Shown here: one piece after another, positions 43,142 to 50,045 of the stretch | Layout of the letters: every line of letters starts with the position of its first letter | Position numbering within the stretch: position 1 is the first letter of the stretch | Source of the DNA: Pseudomonadota bacterium | GTDB taxonomy: Bacteria > Pseudomonadota > Alphaproteobacteria > Rhizobiales > Rhizobiaceae | NCBI GenBank assembly: GCA_023457435.1 | Contig: JAEWLS010000009.1 | Span: forward strand, 1 to 51,509 | Direction of reading: 5' to 3' | Length of the DNA: 51,509 bases | Position numbers and translations under genes: made by a program | Notes under the pieces: generated by a model | What the model was told of the DNA's origin: nothing | The model's input: only the letters and a program-made list of their open reading frames with translations | Databases searched by the model: none

Positions 43142-43187
43142 TTGCGAGGACGCCTAAGGATTTCGGCGGCGAAAGGCAAGCGCCAAG

Positions 43188-44453
43188 CTAGGCCGGCGGT
43201 GCGGCTTGCTCCGGTGCCGGCGCCTCGTCGTCCCGCCCAGTGCGCGAGAGCGCGACGCCGAGCACGATGGTCATCACGCTGGTCACCGGGTCCATGTTGA
43301 AGCCGACCTCGGCCATCATGTAGACGGCGAGCATGATCAGCAGGGCGTACGACGCCCGGCGCAACGGCTCGTCGGGCAGGCGCGACACCAGCCGCCACGT
43401 CAGCACGTAGTAGGCTATGAGGAAGAGCCCCCCAAAAACACCGAACGCCAGCAGGTGCGTCACGTAGTCGTTGTGGACATAGTCCAGAAAGGTGATGTCG
43501 GGGCCGCCGGGCGTGGCGTGAGCGAAAACTTGCGGCATGCGCTCCGCAAAGCCGTATCCAAGAATGGGATTATCGAGGAACGCCCTCATTCCGGAAATCG
43601 CCAGCTCGTATCTGAGACCAAGCGAACTCCCGTGCGAAGAGCCCAGTTCGATGAACGCCAATATCTCATCCCTGAGCTGGGCATAACGCTCCGCCATCAT
43701 CAGCGAGCTGGCGATGCCCAGCGGTACGATCAGCGCGATGCCGATCACGAGCATCTGCCGCCAACGACCGTGGCGTATTGCCCAATGGATGCCGACAGCG
43801 GCCATGCCCACTACCATCGCGGCGAGCGCGATCTTGCTCTCGGTAATGAGGACGGTGAAGCAGCCGGCCGCAATACCGGCGATCTGAGCCATGCGCAGGA
43901 GGCGGTTACTGCTGCCAAACAGAGACATCGCCACAACGACCCAGACCGCGACGACATAGGCGTATCCGATCGAGTGGAGGTGCAGGCCACCTGGACGCAC
44001 TTCCTGCAGCCAGACAAGCCGCGTCAGGCTGATCGCCAATGCGCACCACAGGGTCACGTGCACAACCGCCAGGAACGTCCCGCGTCCAAGCCGGACGATT
44101 TTCACGGCATGGGCGAAGGGCGCCAGCGCGATGAGAGGAAGATAGTTGAATGCTGACTCGACATTGTAGATGCCGCCACCATTCACTAGGTCGATGCCCA
44201 CTACGATGAAATAGCATGGCACCATGTAGAACGCGATGCGTCGTTGCTCCGGCGCAAGTGGAACCGTGGCGTAGGCCAGATAGGCGCCGATAACCGCGAC
44301 CAGTGCCATCGCAATGGTGCCGCCAGGGGATGTGAGGGTCAGTGGAAGCGCAGCAATCAGGATTGCGCGACAAGTTTTGATAACGACGTTCACCCTGGCA
44401 GTTGTCAGCAGGACGCGTGGGATCGCGACGACGTCGGGCACTGCCATGGACAA
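43188..44453 (-). CDS. O-antigen ligase / Wzy-like membrane protein
   Basis: A 421-residue polytopic inner-membrane protein with about ten to twelve hydrophobic segments. The large periplasmic loop (about 255-335) contains the Wzy_C-type pattern LGLRYELAISGMRAFLDNPILGYG and HNDYVTHLLAFGVFGGL. Such proteins join or polymerise undecaprenyl-linked glycans to lipid A-core or other acceptors. It lies 105 bp downstream of an aminosugar aminotransferase gene. Ligase and polymerase cannot be told apart from sequence. The C-terminal 20 residues are acidic, Pro/Ala-rich. Confidence 0.85.
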   Translation of the reverse strand: MSMAVPDVVAIPRVLLTTARVNVVIKTCRAILIAALPLTLTSPGGTIAMALVAVIGAYLAYATVPLAPEQRRIAFYMVPCYFIVVGIDLVNGGGIYNVESAFNYLPLIALAPFAHAVKIVRLGRGTFLAVVHVTLWCALAISLTRLVWLQEVRPGGLHLHSIGYAYVVAVWVVVAMSLFGSSNRLLRMAQIAGIAAGCFTVLITESKIALAAMVVGMAAVGIHWAIRHGRWRQMLVIGIALIVPLGIASSLMMAERYAQLRDEILAFIELGSSHGSSLGLRYELAISGMRAFLDNPILGYGFAERMPQVFAHATPGGPDITFLDYVHNDYVTHLLAFGVFGGLFLIAYYVLTWRLVSRLPDEPLRRASYALLIMLAVYMMAEVGFNMDPVTSVMTIVLGVALSRTGRDDEAPAPEQAAPPA

Positions 44454-44558
44454 CTATTCCCCCTCGATCCCTGCATAATCATGGAAGATTTGAGCGCGCC
44501 GCGCAATGTATCCACGATAGCCAATGAGACCGGGCGGACTGCGCCATCTCCACCGTCG

Positions 44559-45677
44559 CTATTCGGAGATTGCAGTCAAAATGCGGTCTTGCGTGGCCTG
44601 GTCGAGATAGGCGTGCATCGGCAAGCTGATGACGCGACTGGAGAGATCGTCACTAACCCTCAGACCATTCGGGTCACGAAGGCAGTGTGAATAGGCTTTC
44701 TGCGTATGAAGAGGCGTCGGATAGTACACCGCCGTCGGGACGCCGGCGCTCCTGGCACGATCCTGCAGGTTTGACCGCTCCTTGGCGTTGGCCATCTTCA
44801 GTGTGTACTGCGCCCAGACGCTTGTCAGGCCGTCGGGAACGTAGGGCGTCTCGTAGCGGTTCGATAGAGCGTTGGTATAGCGTTGGGCAACAAGCTGGCG
44901 TGCTTCGATCTCACTGACATAGACACTCAGTTTCTCGAGCAGAATTGCCGCCTGCAACGTATCGAGACGGCTGTTGAGGCCGACCCTGTCATGCGCGTAG
45001 TTGTGCTCGCCGCGACCATGCCAGCGAAAGCTGTCGATCAGCGACGCGGTTTCCTCGTCGTCGGTGAAAACCGCACCGCCATCTCCGTAGCAGCCGAGAG
45101 GTTTTGCCGGGAAGAATGACGTCGTCGCCACGTCGCCTATCGAGCCGGTGACCTTCCCACGGTAGACCGCACCAAAGCCCTGTGCGCTGTCGCAGATCAC
45201 CTTGAGGTCGCTCTCGCGCGCAATCGCGAGAAGGGTGTCGTACTCGGCTGGCAGGCCGAAGAGATCCACAACGATGACTGCGGCTGGCTTCAGCCCTGCG
45301 TCGCGCGCCGCAACGATGCATCGTTTCAGACTGTTCGGATCCATGTTGAAGGTGTCGGGCAAAACATCGACGAAAACCGCCTCGGCATTCGCGAGTGCAA
45401 CGACCTCGGCCGTGGCCGCGAACGTGAAGGATGGCGTGAAGACCGCGTCGCCCGGCCCCAAGCCGAAAGCCTTGAGCGCGAGCAGGAGCGCGTCGGTACC
45501 GTTCGCGCACGTGATCGTACGTTTCGCGCCACAGAAAGCAGAGAGACGCGACTCGAGCTCCTTTACCTCGGGACCCATGATGTATTGGCCGTGGGCGAGC
45601 ACGCGCGCGATGGCATCGTTCAGGCTGGGCTGCAGGCGGGCCTGCTGGGCGGCGAGGTCGATGAACGGAATTGCCAT
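44559..45677 (-). CDS. DegT/DnrJ/EryC1 (WbpE-like) sugar aminotransferase
   Basis: PLP-dependent aminotransferase acting on nucleotide-linked keto sugars, 372 residues. It opens MAIPFIDLAAQQARLQP. It has ANGTDALLLALKAFGLGPGD, DVLPDTFNMD, CDSAQGFGA and the PLP lysine Lys192 in SFFPAKPLGCYGDGG. The opening and the SFFPxKxLGxxGDGG motif are closest to WbpE/WlbC-type UDP-3-keto-sugar aminotransferases. It probably supplies an aminosugar for the surface glycan handled by the downstream ligase-like protein. The ATG is at 45677; an in-frame start 48 bp earlier is unsupported. Confidence 0.93.
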   Translation of the reverse strand: MAIPFIDLAAQQARLQPSLNDAIARVLAHGQYIMGPEVKELESRLSAFCGAKRTITCANGTDALLLALKAFGLGPGDAVFTPSFTFAATAEVVALANAEAVFVDVLPDTFNMDPNSLKRCIVAARDAGLKPAAVIVVDLFGLPAEYDTLLAIARESDLKVICDSAQGFGAVYRGKVTGSIGDVATTSFFPAKPLGCYGDGGAVFTDDEETASLIDSFRWHGRGEHNYAHDRVGLNSRLDTLQAAILLEKLSVYVSEIEARQLVAQRYTNALSNRYETPYVPDGLTSVWAQYTLKMANAKERSNLQDRARSAGVPTAVYYPTPLHTQKAYSHCLRDPNGLRVSDDLSSRVISLPMHAYLDQATQDRILTAISE

Positions 45678-45923
45678 GGTTCTCGGATATCGAGTTGTCG
45701 ATCCCCGCCCGATACAGGCTTCCAACTGTCATGGAAAGTCGCAGGCCCCGAAATACGCCATCCGGACGCCTCGGGCCAGGATGGCCAATCGAGAGCCACC
45801 TTTCCGCTAGGGAACGCCGCCGTAATGGAAAGTGATTGCCGCTAAGCCGGTGTGACCATTGCCTAAATTGGGCACTGGCCGCTAGCTGCCGTCGGGGGAC
45901 GTTCTGAAGTCGGGTGACTCGGA

Positions 45924-47528
45924 ATGCCTCGGCGAGATCGTCGGGCAAACGCCGACTCACGCCTGATCGACGCACGAACAACTCTGGGGACGATATTGGC
46001 AACCTTCAATACGAACATTGCCGGCGCGGGCTACGGGAGCGTCTACGTTGACGCCCTGGTATGGGGAAACGCCGGCTGGAACGTTTCGACCGGACCGATC
46101 ACGTGGTGGCTTGCAGGACCCGGTGAGGCGACCGCTTCTGACAATCCCGGCACGCAGACGGTCATGGCATGGACGGACGCGGAACGCGCGGCGTTTCGCG
46201 AAATACTGCAGCTCTACTCTTCGGTGTCGGGCCTCACGTTCCAGGAGGCAGCCAACGTCCAGAGTGCGAACCTGATCCAGTGGAAAGTCGGTAACGCGGC
46301 TTTCGGGAACGACACCACTGCCGGTGACCACGAAGTCCCGATGAGCGGCACGCATTTCGGCAACCCGAACTCCCTGTTCGGTCGCTACAACTACGAGCAA
46401 CTGCCGAGCTGGGACCAGAACTACAAGGGTGGTGACGGCTATCAGACGCTCGTCCACGAAATCGGTCACGGACTGGGCCTCGCCCATCCGCACGATGGCG
46501 GCGATCGTCCCGACCTCAACGTCTTCCCCGGCGTCACCGGGGAACAGGTGATGGGTGATTTCAACCTCAACCAGAGCCCATACTCGACGATGTCCTATGT
46601 CGAGAGCTTCCGGTCGCTTTTCGGCTCCCTGGCGACCGAAGCGGAATACGGGCGCAATGGCGGTCTTGGGCCTTTCGACATCGCCGCGCTGCAGCGCATG
46701 TATGGCGCGAACATGACGAATGCGAGTGGCGCCAACGTCTACGAGATGCCGACCGCAAACGTTCGCGGCACCTACTGGAGCACGATCTGGGATGCCGGCG
46801 GCACCGATACGCTGAGCAACGAAGCGTCCTCGACCGGGTCGACCATGGACCTGCGCGGCGCGCCTCTCGTCGGCCCTGAGGCCGGCGGCTACGCCTCCTT
46901 CAACGTCGGCATCCAGGGCGGCTTCCTGATCGCCAACGGCGTCGTGATCGAAAACGCGATCGGCGGGTCTGGCGCCGACACCATCACCGGCAACGATGCC
47001 TGGAACATGGTCGATGGCCGTGGCGGCGCCGATGTCATCAAGCTCGGCATTGGCAACGACGTTGCTTTCGCCGGCGCCGGAGCCGACCAGGCATATGGCG
47101 GCTGGGGCAACGACAAGCTGAGCGGCGGCGCCGGGGACGACACGATCAGCGGCGGCATGGGCGACGACTTCGTCTTCGCCGGTGCCGACAACGACGTGAT
47201 CTATGCGGGCATGGGCAACGACGTGGTCTTCGCCGGCAGCGGCGCCGACACCGTCTTCGGCGGCGCCGGCAACGACACGATCTGGGGCGGCGCCGGCAAC
47301 GACCAGCTCTGGGGCGGTCTGGGTGCCGATCAGTTCGCGTTCGCGGCCGGTTCGGGCGCGGACACGATCTCGGGCTTCAACCAGGCTGAGGGCGATCGTT
47401 TGGCACTGCAGGGTCAGACCTACACGACGAGCAACGTCGGCGGTAACGTCGTGCTTGCGCTTTCCGGCGGCGGCAGCATCACCCTCGAGGGCGTTTCGAA
47501 CTTCGTTCCGAACGACTTCATCGCCTAG
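45924..47528 (+). CDS. serralysin-type (M10) metalloprotease with RTX repeats
   Basis: A secreted zinc endopeptidase, 534 residues. The catalytic domain (about 30-270) has HEIGHGLGLAHPH (His178, Glu179, His182, His188) and the Met-turn STMSY (Met223). The RTX beta-roll (about 347-471) is built of GGxGxDxxx nonapeptides that bind calcium. The C-terminal part (GADTISGFNQAEGDRL, ending PNDFIA) is a type I secretion signal. There is no N-terminal signal peptide, as expected for type I export. The start may instead be TTG 45996, preceded by GGGGA. A strong terminator follows. The type I exporter is not in the window. Confidence 0.92.
   Translation: MPRRDRRANADSRLIDARTTLGTILATFNTNIAGAGYGSVYVDALVWGNAGWNVSTGPITWWLAGPGEATASDNPGTQTVMAWTDAERAAFREILQLYSSVSGLTFQEAANVQSANLIQWKVGNAAFGNDTTAGDHEVPMSGTHFGNPNSLFGRYNYEQLPSWDQNYKGGDGYQTLVHEIGHGLGLAHPHDGGDRPDLNVFPGVTGEQVMGDFNLNQSPYSTMSYVESFRSLFGSLATEAEYGRNGGLGPFDIAALQRMYGANMTNASGANVYEMPTANVRGTYWSTIWDAGGTDTLSNEASSTGSTMDLRGAPLVGPEAGGYASFNVGIQGGFLIANGVVIENAIGGSGADTITGNDAWNMVDGRGGADVIKLGIGNDVAFAGAGADQAYGGWGNDKLSGGAGDDTISGGMGDDFVFAGADNDVIYAGMGNDVVFAGSGADTVFGGAGNDTIWGGAGNDQLWGGLGADQFAFAAGSGADTISGFNQAEGDRLALQGQTYTTSNVGGNVVLALSGGGSITLEGVSNFVPNDFIA
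46962..47337 (+). repeat. RTX calcium-binding nonapeptide repeats (protease 1)
   Basis: About 13 successive GGxGxDxUx-type units, e.g. GGAGDDTIS, GGAGNDTIW and GGAGNDQLW, with some FAGxGAD variants. They form the beta-roll of the protease at 45924. Confidence 0.9.
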
Positions 47529-47557
47529 CGCGATCCCCGATCTCCGGGTGTTACCGG

Positions 47558-47590
47558 GCCGCGTGCCGCAAGGCGCGCGGCTCTTTTTTT
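47558..47590 (+). terminator. intrinsic terminator after protease 1
   Basis: A 10-bp stem (47558-47567 with 47572-47581, one G-T pair) and GCAA tetraloop, followed by TCTTTTTTT (47582-47590). It separates the first and second RTX genes, so these are separate transcripts. Confidence 0.92.
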
Positions 47591-47779
47591 GCTGAATCGA
47601 AAGTTAAGCAGAAGCGAAGAATTCTTTAAATTAACCGCATAGCAATGATGAAGCATCGGTGAATGAAGCACTGATGTTTCGATGGAAAAGCTTATCAAGA
47701 TCTACAAACAACTTGTGCATGATCGTTCACGACTGAGCAAGGCGACAGAAGTTCGCCGCTCTGAAACGGGGACGGTCTC

Positions 47780-49576
47780 ATGTGCACGATTTGCCAGCTG
47801 GGCGGATATTCTTCCTCCAATCATAGCAACGGTGCGGAATACGGCTCGGGCAGCTTTGCCGCGCTCAAGGCCATCGGCGTGCTTGGCGCGATCGAGAAGC
47901 TCAGCACCTCGTGGAGCCACGAGGCTTCGCCGAGCCCGATCTCCTGGGGCGGCTCGACGATCAACTACCGCATCCTCGGCTCCGCCATAGGCGGTCCGGA
48001 GGCCGGCGGCTTCGAGGCGATGTCGGCCGTGAAGGCCGCGGTCGCCCGAAATGCGTTCGAGCTCTGGGACGATCTGATCAAGTCCAACATCCAGGAGGGC
48101 CAGGGCGGCATCACCATCGGCCAGAGCGGCACCACCAGCGGCGGCGGTACCTACACCTCCTACGAGTTCCAGTACGACGGCATCTCGGGCGGTCACGATC
48201 GCTTCACCAAGGCGGCGATCTGGCTGAACACCGGCTGGTCGACGCAGAACGACGACGGCGACTTCGCCTACGGCAGCTACGGCACGATGACCTACATGCA
48301 CGAGATCGGCCATGCGCTCGGCCTCAGCCATCCCGGCAAGTACAACGCCGCGAACGGCAGCCAGATCACCTACCAGGGCAGCGCCAGCTATGCCGAGGAT
48401 ACGCGGCAGTTCAGCCTGATGTCCTATTTCGACGCCGGCAGCGACGGCAGCGCCACCAACCACCGCGGCGCCGATGGCGAGATGAACTACGCGCAGACGC
48501 CGATGCTCTACGACATCGCGGCAATCCAGAAGCTCTACGGCGCCGACATGACGACGCGCTCCGGCGACACCACCTACGGGTTTGGCGCCGTCGGCTTTGC
48601 CGGTCATGAGGAAGTCTTCGACTTCACCAGGAACGCCGAGCCCATCCTCACCATCTGGGATGGCGGCGGCAAGGACATGCTCGACGTCTCGGGCTTCTCC
48701 AACAACTCGGTTATCGACCTTGGCGAAGGCACCTGGTCGTCGGTCGCCGGCATGGTCAACAACATCGCCATTGCCTTCGGCGCGACCATCGAAAACGCCC
48801 GCGGCGGCGCCGCCGGCGAAACCATCTACGGCAATGCCGCTGCCAACCAGCTGTTCGGCGGCGCCGGTGCCGACCGTCTCTACGGCCACGACGGGGACGA
48901 CGTGCTGTTCGGCGGCAACGACGACGCGGCCGACTATCTCGAAGGCGGCAACGGCAACGACCAGCTCTTTGCCGGCGCCGGCGACGACGAGCTGCATGGC
49001 GGCGCCGGCAACGACTTCCTCGGCGGCGGCACCGGCAGCGACAAGGTCTGGGGCGACGACGGCAACGACACCATCTTCGGCGGCGCCGTTCCCGGCGACG
49101 ATCACCTCGACGGCGGCGCGGGCGACGATGTCGTCTGGGCCGGCGGCGGCAACGACGCGCTCTACGGCCAGGACGGCAACGACCTCCTCGGTGCCGCCTC
49201 GGGCGACGACCTGGTCGACGCCGGCAACGGCAATGACACGCTCTACGGCGGCGCCGGCAACGACACGCTGCGCGCCGGAGCGGGCGCCGACATGGTCTAC
49301 GGCGGCGCCGGCGACGACCTCGTCGATCTCGGCGGCAACGACGGCGCGGTCGACACCTTCGTCTTCGCGCCGGGCCAGGGCAGCGACACCATCACCGGCT
49401 TCGAGATCGGCAAGGACGACATCGACCTGACCGCCTTCGACCTCGATGTCGGCGCCATCATGGGCAAGCTCGCTAATGTCGCGGAAGGCGTCCTCCTGAC
49501 GCTGGCCGACGATGCCAAGCTGCTCTTCGCCGGCCTGACGGTCGACAAGCTCTCGGCCGGCGACTTCATCGCCTGA
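47780..49576 (+). CDS. serralysin-type (M10) metalloprotease with RTX repeats
   Basis: A second secreted zinc protease, 598 residues, only distantly similar to the first. The N-terminus MCTICQLGGY carries a CxxC (Cys2, Cys5) and no signal peptide. The catalytic domain (about 50-290) has HEIGHALGLSHPG (His174, Glu175, His178, His184) and Met-turn SLMSY (Met214). RTX repeats span about 343-527. The tail (QGSDTITGFEIGKDDIDL, ending SAGDFIA) is the type I secretion signal. An AT-richer 190-bp promoter region precedes it. The last codons are duplicated just behind the stop. Confidence 0.92.
   Translation: MCTICQLGGYSSSNHSNGAEYGSGSFAALKAIGVLGAIEKLSTSWSHEASPSPISWGGSTINYRILGSAIGGPEAGGFEAMSAVKAAVARNAFELWDDLIKSNIQEGQGGITIGQSGTTSGGGTYTSYEFQYDGISGGHDRFTKAAIWLNTGWSTQNDDGDFAYGSYGTMTYMHEIGHALGLSHPGKYNAANGSQITYQGSASYAEDTRQFSLMSYFDAGSDGSATNHRGADGEMNYAQTPMLYDIAAIQKLYGADMTTRSGDTTYGFGAVGFAGHEEVFDFTRNAEPILTIWDGGGKDMLDVSGFSNNSVIDLGEGTWSSVAGMVNNIAIAFGATIENARGGAAGETIYGNAAANQLFGGAGADRLYGHDGDDVLFGGNDDAADYLEGGNGNDQLFAGAGDDELHGGAGNDFLGGGTGSDKVWGDDGNDTIFGGAVPGDDHLDGGAGDDVVWAGGGNDALYGQDGNDLLGAASGDDLVDAGNGNDTLYGGAGNDTLRAGAGADMVYGGAGDDLVDLGGNDGAVDTFVFAPGQGSDTITGFEIGKDDIDLTAFDLDVGAIMGKLANVAEGVLLTLADDAKLLFAGLTVDKLSAGDFIA
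48807..49355 (+). repeat. RTX calcium-binding nonapeptide repeats (protease 2)
   Basis: About 18 GGxGxD-type units, e.g. GGAGADRLY, GGNGNDQLF, GGAGDDVVW and GGAGNDTLR, in the C-terminal half of the protease at 47780. DNA is very GC-rich and self-similar. Confidence 0.9.
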
Positions 49577-49603
49577 ATGAAGCGAAGCGATTTCATCGCC
49601 TGA
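49560..49603 (+). repeat. 17-bp direct repeat of the protease C-terminus, including the stop
   Basis: GCGACTTCATCGCCTGA (49560-49576) encodes the last residues of protease 2 and its stop. It recurs with one change at 49587-49603. The intervening 10 bp begin with ATG, so the second copy reads MKRSDFIA-stop in the same frame (49577-49603). Confidence 0.85.
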
Positions 49604-49633
49604 CACGAATACAACCGTCCCCGGTTGCTTTCA

Positions 49634-49668
49634 CGCGCGCGGCCCGAAAGGCTGCGCGCGCTTCTTTT
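49634..49668 (+). terminator. intrinsic terminator after protease 2
   Basis: An 11-bp stem (49634-49644 with 49650-49660, one G-T pair), loop CGAAA, then CTTCTTTT. It ends the second RTX transcript. Confidence 0.85.
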
Positions 49669-50045
49669 CCCACCTCGTATAACAGGCTGACTTATAGGCA
49701 CTTTTCGGTTTGGACGGCAATCGTCGACCCAAGCTCACTGAGCTTGCTTGTCAGTATAGGAAGGTATCCTTGCCTGTCGTTGCAGCAAGACTGGTCTTGC
49801 GCCGTTTTCGGTTGCCAGCAAGTCGAGCGGCCCACCGCAGTCCGCTAAGCCAGCAAATCCGAAAGCGACGGGAAAACAGCGTAATCCGGGCTGTTTACCC
49901 TTCGGCAAGATTAGTTGTTTACGGAAAATTAAGCTTCCTCTATTGTCCCCTCCGACGGGGGTGCAATGGCCGGTTGTGGCGTCCTCAACCCCTGCGTGTC
50001 GTGAACGTAACGAGTCGCCCGCGTGGCGCGTAGGGAGTGTGGGTT
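49669..50045. promoter_or_regulatory. long AT-richer spacer upstream of the third RTX gene
   Basis: A 377-base stretch with visibly lower GC than its surroundings and no supported gene. It holds a perfect short inverted repeat, AAGCTCA-C-TGAGCTT (49731-49745), which may be an operator, and AGGGAG (50032-50037), the ribosome binding site of the following gene. Promoter elements are expected here but cannot be placed with confidence. Confidence 0.45.

Noticed and set aside
45734..45834. Short direct repeat ATGGAAAGT upstream of protease 1
   Set aside because: Nine bases occurring twice about 90 bp apart, without symmetry or promoter context; plausible by chance.
46962..49355. Regular short repeats that could be taken for a CRISPR array
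   Set aside because: They are in frame, vary at third positions and encode RTX nonapeptides; no identical repeats with unique spacers.
47702..49606. A 634-codon leftward open frame opposite protease 2
   Set aside because: It is the antisense shadow of GC-rich RTX repeats; its product is Val/Ala-rich low complexity and the sense strand has clear catalytic motifs.
49710..50033. Rightward 107-codon open frame in the spacer before the third RTX gene
   Set aside because: TTG start without SD, arginine-rich product, no signal or domain; it ends just before the real ribosome binding site.
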